DNA of 64,000 bases, taken from Microbacteriaceae bacterium. GTDB taxonomy: Bacteria; Actinomycetota; Actinomycetes; Actinomycetales; Microbacteriaceae. The DNA is taken from assembly GCA_004297935.1 (NCBI GenBank), contig SCRE01000020.1, positions 124,001 through 188,000 on the forward strand. Reading direction: 5' to 3'. Shown here piece after piece: positions 57,512 through 64,000 of this stretch; within the stretch, counting starts at the first letter, position 1; each line of letters starts with the position of its first letter. Both the position numbers and the translations under genes were made by a program. Below the pieces are notes generated by a model, which saw only the letters and a list, made by a program, of their open reading frames with translations, made no database searches and was not told the DNA's origin.

Positions 57512-58711
57512 GTGCATGATTCCTGTCAAGTGGCGTCCCGTTCGATCGCCATCAGCGGTGAAGCCGGCGGCGGCAAGAGCACCCTCGGACGAGCGCTCGC
57601 CCTCGAGCTGCGACTGCCCCTGATCGACCTCGACAGCGTGACTAATCCCCTACTCGATGCTCTTCCCGCGAGCCAGCACTGGCTGACCGGGCCCGATGCC
57701 GGAGCCATCCGGGACGGACGCTATGCCGCCTTGCGCGCGGTCGCGCAGGACGTGATCACCACCGCCGGCGGAGCCGTACTCGTGGCGCCGTTCACTGCCG
57801 AACTCGGCGGAGGCGCGGCGTGGGATGCCTTGCAGGATGCCTGCGGCCCCGTGCAGCTGGTGCACATCATCGGCGACCCTGTGCTATTCGCAGCCCGTCG
57901 ATCCGGCCGCGGTGCCGCTCGCGACGCATATCGGGCGGATCAGCCGGCGCCGGAGGTGCGCGTGCCGGTCATCGAGATCGACGCCGACCTCACCACGATG
58001 CAGCAGTTGGCACGGCTACTGCCGGCGCTCGGGGTTCGGATGCCGGTTGCCGCCGACGCGACAATCTTCAGCACGACCTTCGACGCTGTGCTGTGCGATC
58101 TCGACGGCTCGCTCATCGATTCGACGGCATCCGTCGCCCGCTCCTGGCGACGCTGGGCGGAGCACTATGGTGTGTCGGCCGACGCGCTTCACGCCAATCA
58201 TGGTCGGCCTGCACGGACGCTCGTGTCCGCGCTGATCGAGCCGGATCGCCGCGCAGAGGCGCTCGAGCGGATCGAACAAATGGAGGTCGCCGACGCGCAA
58301 AGTGTGCGCCCGCTGCGCGGCGCCCCGGCGTTCTGGGCCTCGCTGCCCGAGCAGCGCCGCGCCGTCGTCACGTCGGGCACCGTGCCCATCGCGTCGGCAC
58401 GGATGGATGCCGCCGACCTGCCGAGGCCCACTGTGTGGGTCACCGCCGAGCAGGTCACGCACGGCAAACCAGACCCTGAGCCCTATCTGATGGCCGCCGA
58501 GCGCCTCGGCGGCGACCCCGGCCGATGCCTCGTCATCGAAGACGCGCAGGCCGGCATTGCGTCGGCGCGGGCGGCCGGATGCCACGTGCTCGCCGTCACC
58601 GGCACCGGCTCGCTCGACGAGCTGGCTGCGGCATCCGCCGTCGTCGACGGTCTCGACCGTGTGCGCGTCGAGCAGGTCACGGACGGATTGCGTCTCCTGC
58701 TCGTGAGCTGA
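57512..58711 (+). CDS. Fusion protein: P-loop small-molecule kinase plus HAD sugar phosphatase
   Basis: A 399-residue two-domain enzyme. Residues 10-175 are a shikimate/gluconokinase-like P-loop kinase with Walker A GEAGGGKS (16-23) and DLDSVTNPL; residues 189-390 are a haloacid dehalogenase phosphatase of the beta-phosphoglucomutase/sugar-phosphatase branch, with nucleophile Asp196 and Asp198 in LCDLDGS, Ser288 in VTSGT, Lys319 in HGKPDP and Asp344 in VIEDAQAG. I place the start at GTG 57512, 8 nt after the -10 TATAGT; the ATG at 57488 lies inside the operator, upstream of that promoter. Joining a kinase with a phosphatase is unusual and suggests linked phosphorylation control or detoxification of a phosphosugar. 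Plus arm of operator 2. Confidence 0.82.
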   Translation: MHDSCQVASRSIAISGEAGGGKSTLGRALALELRLPLIDLDSVTNPLLDALPASQHWLTGPDAGAIRDGRYAALRAVAQDVITTAGGAVLVAPFTAELGGGAAWDALQDACGPVQLVHIIGDPVLFAARRSGRGAARDAYRADQPAPEVRVPVIEIDADLTTMQQLARLLPALGVRMPVAADATIFSTTFDAVLCDLDGSLIDSTASVARSWRRWAEHYGVSADALHANHGRPARTLVSALIEPDRRAEALERIEQMEVADAQSVRPLRGAPAFWASLPEQRRAVVTSGTVPIASARMDAADLPRPTVWVTAEQVTHGKPDPEPYLMAAERLGGDPGRCLVIEDAQAGIASARAAGCHVLAVTGTGSLDELAAASAVVDGLDRVRVEQVTDGLRLLLVS

Positions 58712-58725
58712 TCTGATCGGCCAGG

Positions 58726-59454
58726 TCAGCGGGCGGTGTAGCCACCGTCGATGGGCAGCGAGACCCCCGAGATCATGGATGCGCCGTCGCTGAGCAGGAA
58801 CACGATCGGTGCGGCGATCTCCGCTTCGGTGGCCCAGCGGTGCAACGGCATGGCGTCAAGGAACGGCCCCTCGATTTCAGGACGCCCCCAGTACCAGGCC
58901 GACATCGGAGTCATCACCACGGTGGGGTTGACACTGTTGACGCGGATGCCATAGCCGCCGAGCTCCAACGCGGAGACACGGGTGATGTTGTCGAGGGCGG
59001 CCTTCGACGAGCCATAAGAGATGTGGCCTGAGAGGGCGACGAGGGACGCCTGACTCGACACGTTGACAATCGCGCCGCCCTTGCCGACACGGATCATCTC
59101 CCGCGAGGCGTACTTGGTCACCAGCAGTGATCCGCGCGCGTTGATTCGCATCACGCGATCGAAGACGTCGATGTCGGTATCCATGGGCGTGGCGATCTCG
59201 CCGCCCCAGCCGCCGCAGTTGACGACACCGTAAAGGTCGACACCTTCGATGGTCGCGCGCACCGAATCCTCCGACTCGAGATCGAACGGGAGGCGGCGGC
59301 ATCCCGTTTCTGCGGCGATGGCCTCCAGCGAGGCGGAGGTGCGGCCGGACGCCAGAACGTCAGCGCCTGCGGCGACCAGCTGGCGCACGATTTCGCCGCC
59401 GATCCCACCGCCGGCTCCGGTGACGAGGATGCTACGGCCGTTGAATTCGGTCAT
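58726..59454 (-). CDS. SDR, D-arabinitol/xylulose-reductase-like polyol dehydrogenase
   Basis: A 242-residue SDR with the cofactor loop TGAGGGIGGEIV, an NCGG in place of NNAG (GVVNCGGWGGE), Ser in VNVSSQASL and YGSSK as the YxxxK motif. The motifs MRINARGSLLVTKYASREMI and VNSVNPTVVMTPMSAWYWG resemble L-xylulose/dicarbonyl reductases. It is transcribed away from operator 3, divergent from the ribose-type importer, and converges with the fusion gene. Most likely it interconverts a polyol and ketose within the pathway. ATG 59454 with GGAG 7 nt upstream. Confidence 0.86.
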   Translation of the reverse strand: MTEFNGRSILVTGAGGGIGGEIVRQLVAAGADVLASGRTSASLEAIAAETGCRRLPFDLESEDSVRATIEGVDLYGVVNCGGWGGEIATPMDTDIDVFDRVMRINARGSLLVTKYASREMIRVGKGGAIVNVSSQASLVALSGHISYGSSKAALDNITRVSALELGGYGIRVNSVNPTVVMTPMSAWYWGRPEIEGPFLDAMPLHRWATEAEIAAPIVFLLSDGASMISGVSLPIDGGYTAR

Positions 59455-59473
59455 GGAGGTGCTCCGTCCTGGG

Positions 59474-59502
59474 TTGATCGCACTTTGATCGCACTTTGAT
59501 CA
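59474..59502. repeat. 2.6 tandem copies of the 11-mer TTGATCGCACT
   Basis: TTGATCGCACT is repeated exactly, followed by TTGATCA. It lies between the SDR start codon and operator 3, on the minus-strand side of the promoter region, and could be a second protein-binding element (each unit holds a TGATCG half-site). Confidence 0.7.
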
Positions 59503-59520
59503 CATCGGCATCCGATGGCT

Positions 59521-59534
59521 TGACACCGGTGTCA
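59521..59534. promoter_or_regulatory. LacI operator 3 with overlapping promoter of the ABC importer
   Basis: Perfect TGACACCGGTGTCA. Together with the preceding T it supplies a consensus -35 TTGACA (59520-59525); a -10-like TAGCTT follows after 18 bp (59544-59549). Unlike the other two plus-strand promoters, this transcript has a leader with a GAAGGAG ribosome-binding site before ATG 59587. Confidence 0.85.
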
Positions 59535-59586
59535 TGAACAGCGTAGCTTACTCACACAACACGAGAAAACTGCGAAGGAGCTGCTC

Positions 59587-60360
59587 ATGGCCGATGATCG
59601 AGTGCCCGTGCTGGAAGCAATGGGGCTGTCCCGACAGTTCGGGCATGTGCGTGCGCTGAACGAGGCCAATTTCGACATCTACCCGGGTGAAGTGGTTGCG
59701 CTGATCGGCGACAACGGTGCCGGCAAGTCCACCCTCGTCAAGGCGCTGTCTGGCAGTCTGGCGGTCGACAGCGGCACCATCCGCTTCGAAGGTCGAGAGG
59801 TCGACATGTCGACCCCATCAGCTGTAAGTGCGCTGGGCATCGAGACGGTCTATCAGGATCTGGCTCTGGCCCCGCACCTGAATCCGGTGCAAAACATGTA
59901 TTTGGGTCGTGAGATCAAGGCATCCGGGATCGCCGGCGTGTTCGGGTTCATGGACAACAAGGAGATGCGAAAGCGCTCCAGGGGGGCCTTCGATGCTCTC
60001 GGCGCGACCGTGCGGTCGCTGAATTCCGAAGTGGGATCGATGTCAGGCGGGCAACGGCAGGCGATTGCGATCGCTCGCGCCGTGCACTGGGCGAGCCGGC
60101 TCGTCTTCCTTGACGAGCCGACAGCGGCTCTCGGAGTGCGGCAGACCGCGAACGTACTCGACACGATTCGGCGGGTCAGCGATAACGGGATCGCGGTGGT
60201 GTTCATCAGCCACTCGATGCCCGCCGTGATGGAGGTGGCCGACCGCATCCAGGTGCTGCGGCTGGGCACCCGCGTGGCGACGCTGAACGCCAAGGAGACC
60301 AACATGGAGGAACTGGTGGGTCTCATGACCGGCGCAATCATCAAGGAGGCCCGGTCGTGA
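59587..60360 (+). CDS. Ribose-type ABC importer ATPase, single-domain (FrcA-like)
   Basis: A 257-residue single ATPase domain. Walker A GDNGAGKSTLVKAL, Q-loop VYQDLALAPHLN, signature MSGGQRQAIAIARAV, Walker B RLVFLDEPTAALG and switch VVFISHSMPAVM. It is of the single-domain FrcA type, like the region C ATPase but clearly different in sequence. GAAGGAG lies 5 nt before the ATG. The permease gene starts within its stop codon (GTGA). First gene of the importer operon under operator 3. Confidence 0.93.
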   Translation: MADDRVPVLEAMGLSRQFGHVRALNEANFDIYPGEVVALIGDNGAGKSTLVKALSGSLAVDSGTIRFEGREVDMSTPSAVSALGIETVYQDLALAPHLNPVQNMYLGREIKASGIAGVFGFMDNKEMRKRSRGAFDALGATVRSLNSEVGSMSGGQRQAIAIARAVHWASRLVFLDEPTAALGVRQTANVLDTIRRVSDNGIAVVFISHSMPAVMEVADRIQVLRLGTRVATLNAKETNMEELVGLMTGAIIKEARS

Positions 60361-61436
60361 TCGATCAACAGCCAACCACGGAGACCGTGGCCATCGGCAC
60401 GGTGGACGAACCCCAGGCGCCGTGGTGGAAGAAGATTCTCATTGCGCAGGCCTTCCAGATCTTCCTCATCCTCGTCCTCATCGTGATCGCGTTCGCGGTG
60501 GCGGCGCCCACGCAGTTCGCACAGTGGTCGAACTTCCGGCTCGTCCTGCAGAACGCGGCGATCCTGGCCGTGCTGGCTGTCGGGATGACGTTCGTCATCA
60601 TCACCGCAGGTATCGACCTCTCCATCGGCTCGGTGCTGGTCTTCTCAGGCGTCGTGTCCGCGATGGTGATGCGGGCGATGGGCGGGCACGGCTGGGGCAC
60701 CGCCATCGTCGGCATCCTCGTCGCGATCGTGTGCGGCAGCGCGTGGGGCTGGATCAATGGCGTGCTGGTGGCAAAGGCGAAGATACCGTCGCTGATCGTG
60801 ACCCTTGGCACCTTCGGCGCGGCCCTGGGCTTCGCGCAGATCCTCACCGGCGGCGTGGACATCAGCACGGTGCCGCTTGTGCTGACCCAGTCAATCGGTT
60901 ACGGCAACGTCTTCGGCTCGCTGCCGGTCATCGTCGTCATCGCCGCGGTGATCGTGGTGATCGGTGCGATCATGCTCAACTTCACGAAGTTCGGCCTGTA
61001 CACGCGGGCCGTCGGCTCCAGCGAGGAAGCCTCCCGCCGCGTGGGCGTGAAGGTGGACCGTCACCTCATCTACGTGTACACGCTGACCGGCGGGCTCGCG
61101 GGCGTCGCAGGCATCCTCTCGCTGTCACAGTTCGCCACGACCGCAATCGCCGGCCAGTCGCTGACCAACCTGAACGTCATCGCCGCGGTCGTCATTGGCG
61201 GCACGTCACTGTTCGGCGGCATCGGTACCATCGTCGGCAGCATCGTCGGCCTGTTCATTCCGGCGGTGTTGCAGAACGGCTTCGTCATCACCGGCGTGCA
61301 GCCGTACTGGCAGCAGGTCGCCGTCGGTGCCGTGCTGATCGCCGCGGTATACGCCGACCAGGTGCGCCGCTCTGCCGCCGCTCGCGGTGGCCGCGGCGGC
61401 GCGTGGAAGAAGGTTTTCGGTCGAAGATCGGGCTGA
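60357..61436 (+). CDS. Ribose-type ABC importer permease (RbsC/FrcC family)
   Basis: A 359-residue permease with hydrophilic N-terminal 25 residues and then about ten membrane segments, the GMTFVIITAGIDLSIGSVLV signature, a periplasmic loop of the FrcC kind (GGVDISTVPLVLTQSIGYGN) and the C-terminal IGGTSLFGGIGTIVGSIVG. The tail is Arg/Gly-rich (RRSAAARGGRGG). GTG start overlaps the ATPase stop. Presumably a homodimeric channel. Confidence 0.93.
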   Translation: MIDQQPTTETVAIGTVDEPQAPWWKKILIAQAFQIFLILVLIVIAFAVAAPTQFAQWSNFRLVLQNAAILAVLAVGMTFVIITAGIDLSIGSVLVFSGVVSAMVMRAMGGHGWGTAIVGILVAIVCGSAWGWINGVLVAKAKIPSLIVTLGTFGAALGFAQILTGGVDISTVPLVLTQSIGYGNVFGSLPVIVVIAAVIVVIGAIMLNFTKFGLYTRAVGSSEEASRRVGVKVDRHLIYVYTLTGGLAGVAGILSLSQFATTAIAGQSLTNLNVIAAVVIGGTSLFGGIGTIVGSIVGLFIPAVLQNGFVITGVQPYWQQVAVGAVLIAAVYADQVRRSAAARGGRGGAWKKVFGRRSG

Positions 61437-61492
61437 CCTCACCCTCGAACTCATCCCCATTACCATCCCTACCAGAGAAACGGAACATCACC

Positions 61493-62488
61493 ATGAAGTG
61501 GAAGAAAGCGATACTCGGTGCCCTCACCATCGGCGCGGCGGCATCCCTGGCCCTCACCGGCTGCTCAAGCTCCGGGGGCTCCGGGTCCAGCACCAGTACC
61601 TCCGGAGCCAAGAGCTACAAGCTGGCGTTCATCCCGGGCGTCATCGGCGACCAGTTCTACATCACCATGCAGTGCGGCATCCAGGAAGCTGCCAAGGCCG
61701 CCGGTGCCACGGTGACCACCCAAGGCCCGGCGAAGTTCGACCCGACGCTGCAGAAGCCGATCGTGGACTCGGTCGTGGCCTCCCACCCGGATGCACTGCT
61801 GGTCGCCCCAACCGACCAGACCGCTATGCAGGCGCCCATTGCTGCGGCCAAGGCTGCAGGCATCAAGGTCGTGCTGGTCGACACCACCCTGACCGACCCG
61901 TCGGTCGCGGTCTCGCAGATCTCCTCCGACAACCTCGCCGGTGGCGCGGCGGCCTTCAAGGCCATCGAGCAGGCTCACCCGAACGGTGGCAAGGTGCTCG
62001 TCATCAGTGTCGACCCCGGCATCACCACCACCGACCAGCGTGAGCAGGGCTTCAAGGAGGCTGCCGCGAAGGACTCGAAGTTCACCTATCTCGGAGTGCA
62101 GTACAGCCACAACCAGCCGGCCACGGCCGCGCAGCTGGTCACGGCGGCGCTGCAGAAGGATCCCGACATCGTGGGCATCTTCGCAGCGAACCTGTTCGCC
62201 TCGCAAGGCTCCGCGACCGGTATCCAGCAGTCCGGCAAGACGGGCATCACGCTCGTCGGATTCGACGCGGGCCCCGCGCAGGTGCAGCAGCTGAAGGAGG
62301 GCCAGGTGCAGGCGCTCATCGCCCAGCAGCCGGGCACCATCGGCAAGGATGGTGTGGCGCAGGCCATCAACGCGTTGCAGGGCAAGTCGGTCACCGCGAA
62401 GATCCAGACCGGCTTCACCATTATCACCAAGGACAATCTGGACAGTTCCGCCGGCCAGGCGGCGCTGTACAAGTCGTCCTGCAATTGA
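61493..62488 (+). CDS. Ribose-type ABC importer, sugar-binding lipoprotein
   Basis: A 331-residue RbsB/FrcB-family receptor with a lipoprotein signal (MKWKKAILGALTIGAAASL, lipobox LTGCSSS) and a Ser/Gly/Thr linker. The mature domain shows FIPGVIGDQFYITMQCG, APTDQTAMQAPIAAAK and VGFDAGPAQVQQLKEG, which in this family hold the bound sugar ring. Two cysteines besides the lipid Cys (MQCGIQ and the C-terminal KSSCN) could form a disulfide linking the N-terminal lobe to the C terminus. It is followed by a strong hairpin that should separate it from the mannitol dehydrogenase gene. Confidence 0.92.
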   Translation: MKWKKAILGALTIGAAASLALTGCSSSGGSGSSTSTSGAKSYKLAFIPGVIGDQFYITMQCGIQEAAKAAGATVTTQGPAKFDPTLQKPIVDSVVASHPDALLVAPTDQTAMQAPIAAAKAAGIKVVLVDTTLTDPSVAVSQISSDNLAGGAAAFKAIEQAHPNGGKVLVISVDPGITTTDQREQGFKEAAAKDSKFTYLGVQYSHNQPATAAQLVTAALQKDPDIVGIFAANLFASQGSATGIQQSGKTGITLVGFDAGPAQVQQLKEGQVQALIAQQPGTIGKDGVAQAINALQGKSVTAKIQTGFTIITKDNLDSSAGQAALYKSSCN

Positions 62489-62514
62489 TCTCCGCAAAGG
62501 CTGATCGACGACCG

Positions 62515-62546
62515 CGGCCCGCGAGTGCTCGAGCACTCGCGGGCCG
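62515..62546 (+). terminator. Strong hairpin after the sugar-binding protein gene
   Basis: CGGCCCGCGAGTGC and GCACTCGCGGGCCG form a perfect 14-bp stem with a TCGA tetraloop, 27 nt below the binding-protein stop codon. There is only a weak T-containing tail (TGTATT), so it may both terminate and protect the 3' end. Confidence 0.75.
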
Positions 62547-62601
62547 TGTATTCCCCCGCACCCCGGAATTATCGAGGGGCGATTGCACGGAAGGATGCCG
62601 C

Positions 62602-64000
62602 ATGACGATTCTCGCTGTCCCCTATGACCGCACCGCCGTCGTGCCGTCGATCGTGCACTTCGGCGTCGGCGGTTTCCACCGTGCGCACGAGGCGATGTAC
62701 CTCGACCGGTTGCTGCGAGCCGGGAACACCGATTGGGGCATCTGCGGGGTGGGTGTCCGGCCAGAGGACGCGGCGATGCGTGATGCGCTCACCGCACAAG
62801 ACGGCCTGTACACACTCGTCACCGCAGCCCCCGACGGAACGGAAGAAGCCGAGACCATCGGCTCGATCGTGCAGTATCTTTTCGCGCCCGACGACCCCGA
62901 TGCGGTGTCGCGGCAGTTGGCGTCGCCGTCGACGCGCGTCGTCTCTCTGACGATCACCGAGGGCGGGTATGAAGTGTCCGATGCGACTGGCGTCTTCGAC
63001 CCGCACGACGCCACGCTCGCCGACCTCACCGAGCCCGAGGCGCCCCGTCGCAGCGTACTCGGCTTCCTCGTGCGGGCCCTCAAGCAGCGGCGCCGCGTCG
63101 GCATCCCGCCCTTCACTGTGATGTCGTGCGATAACCTCCCTGGCAATGGGCATGTCGCCCGCGCAGCCGTGACCGGTTTCGCCGCTCGGATCGACGCTGG
63201 GCTCGCAGAGTGGATTGACGCGTCGGTCGCGTTCCCGAATTCCATGGTCGACCGCATCACCCCTGCCACGACGGATGCCGTTCGGGATGCCGTCGAGGCA
63301 TCCTTCGGCGTCCGCGATCGGTGGCCGGTGCGCTCCGAGTCGTTCGTGCAGTGGGTGCTCGAAGACAGCTTCACCGCCGGCCGGCCACCGCTCGAGCAGG
63401 TGGGTGTGCAGATCGTGCCCGATGTTGTGCCATACGAGCTCATGAAGCTGCGGATGCTGAACGCATCGCACCAGGCGATGAGCCACCTCGGCATCCTGGC
63501 CGGGCTCAGCACTGTCGACGAGGCCTGCGCCGACGCGCAACTCGGCGAATTCGTGCGCGACTACATGACGCTCGAAGCCATTCCCACCCTACCTCCGGTG
63601 CCCGGCATCGACCTCGAGTTATACCGCGACCAGCTGCTTGAGCGCTTCCGCAGCCCGGCGGTAGGCGACACGCTCACCCGTCAGATCGTCGATGCCTCCG
63701 ACCGGATCCCGAAGTTCCTCCTGCCAGTCGTACGCGAGCAGCTCGCCGCTGGCCGCGGGATCACGCGGGCGGTGCTGACCCTCGCGGCGTGGAGCATCAG
63801 CCTGGATCCGGATGCCGCGACCGGCGTCTCGCCCGATGACCGGCGATTGCCGCAGCTGCGGGCCGCGGTGGTCGAGGAGAGACGGCATCCGGGCGCATTC
63901 CTCGATCTCGACGTCGTGTTCAGTGGCCTCGGTAAGGATCCGAGGCTGCGCTCCGCATTCATCGCCGCTCGGGCATCCCTGCTCGTGGGCGGAGCCCGCG
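62602..64000 (+). CDS. Mannitol dehydrogenase family protein (polyol/fructuronate reductase type), 3' end beyond window
   Basis: The frame is open from ATG 62602 (AAGGA 7 nt upstream) to the last base, 466 residues, and the family length of about 480-490 means only the end is missing. VHFGVGGFHRAHEAMYLDRL is the N-terminal nucleotide-binding loop, SCDNLPGNG and FPNSMVDRITP are conserved, and the catalytic helix YELMKLRMLNASHQAMSHLG carries the Lys-Asn-His set of the long-chain mannitol dehydrogenase family. These NAD-dependent enzymes interconvert hexitols or hexonates and their 2-keto forms. It follows the importer genes after a hairpin and would be the first metabolic step for an imported hexitol. 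Confidence 0.92.
   Translation, partial: MTILAVPYDRTAVVPSIVHFGVGGFHRAHEAMYLDRLLRAGNTDWGICGVGVRPEDAAMRDALTAQDGLYTLVTAAPDGTEEAETIGSIVQYLFAPDDPDAVSRQLASPSTRVVSLTITEGGYEVSDATGVFDPHDATLADLTEPEAPRRSVLGFLVRALKQRRRVGIPPFTVMSCDNLPGNGHVARAAVTGFAARIDAGLAEWIDASVAFPNSMVDRITPATTDAVRDAVEASFGVRDRWPVRSESFVQWVLEDSFTAGRPPLEQVGVQIVPDVVPYELMKLRMLNASHQAMSHLGILAGLSTVDEACADAQLGEFVRDYMTLEAIPTLPPVPGIDLELYRDQLLERFRSPAVGDTLTRQIVDASDRIPKFLLPVVREQLAAGRGITRAVLTLAAWSISLDPDAATGVSPDDRRLPQLRAAVVEERRHPGAFLDLDVVFSGLGKDPRLRSAFIAARASLLVGGAR

Noticed and set aside
1-64000. CRISPR arrays, rRNA genes, intact insertion sequences or prophage genes
   Set aside because: No regularly spaced repeat array, no rRNA-like stretch, no transposase, integrase or phage structural gene was seen. 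The only tandem repeats are the short ones listed.

Overview
The window is a 64 kb piece of a high-GC Gram-positive chromosome. The MarP-type periplasmic protease, leaderless starts, GTG starts and frequent GGATGC/GCATCC dinucleotide-codon pairs point to an actinobacterium, most likely of the family Microbacteriaceae (inference). There is no rRNA, CRISPR array, intact insertion sequence or intact tRNA. The left 6.5 kb is housekeeping-like: the end of aconitase, a MarP-like serine protease, a PQQ-type propeller lipoprotein, a flavin reductase, a GH4 phospho-glycosidase and a cytidine deaminase. Everything after that is a dense series of catabolic operons, each with its own transporter and its own class of regulator.

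Region A (6.6-20.9 kb): a minus-strand operon of aldehyde dehydrogenase, SDR, DapA-type lyase/dehydratase, enoyl-CoA hydratase, class III CoA-transferase, FAD oxidoreductase, MHS-type symporter and an XRE-cupin regulator. A closely related second CoA-transferase is transcribed divergently across a probable operator, followed by a polyamine/small-molecule type ABC importer. Together they look like a CoA-thioester pathway for an unidentified acid. A 49-residue membrane protein lies in the gap before the importer.

Region B (20.9-22.6 kb): a YtrA-type GntR repressor with a perfect palindrome, facing a pair of small membrane-anchored DUF1214/DUF1254 proteins.

Region C (22.6-31.7 kb): a ROK-regulated pentose/pentitol operon (FGGY kinase, RbsD/FucU mutarotase, ribose-type ABC importer, SDR, transketolase). 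It carries a telomere-like GGGTT repeat in front of the binding-protein gene and a strong hairpin after it.

Region D (31.7-47.4 kb): an IclR-regulated operon (fused alpha/beta 2-oxoacid dehydrogenase E1, RidA, CoA-transferase, double hot-dog hydratase, class V aminotransferase), followed by a separate promoter driving a branched-chain-amino-acid type ABC importer and a HyuA/HyuB ATP-dependent hydantoinase/oxoprolinase pair. Several enzymes here lack a normally conserved catalytic residue.

Region E (47.7-64 kb): a LacI regulon. Four copies of a TGACACC/GGTGTCA operator (one degenerate, in front of lacI itself) lie on the divergent promoters of genes for a MocA oxidoreductase, two class I aldolases, mannose-6-phosphate isomerase, two paralogous FGGY kinases, a PfkB kinase, an FrcK-like P-loop kinase, a P-loop kinase/HAD phosphatase fusion, an SDR, a ribose-type ABC importer and a mannitol-dehydrogenase family protein. 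I infer uptake of a hexitol or rare ketohexose, oxidation, two phosphorylations and aldol cleavage. A 35-bp relic of a tRNA-Arg 3' end sits exactly at the left edge of this regulon and has the orientation expected for an attachment-site duplication, so region E may be a genomic island continuing beyond the window.
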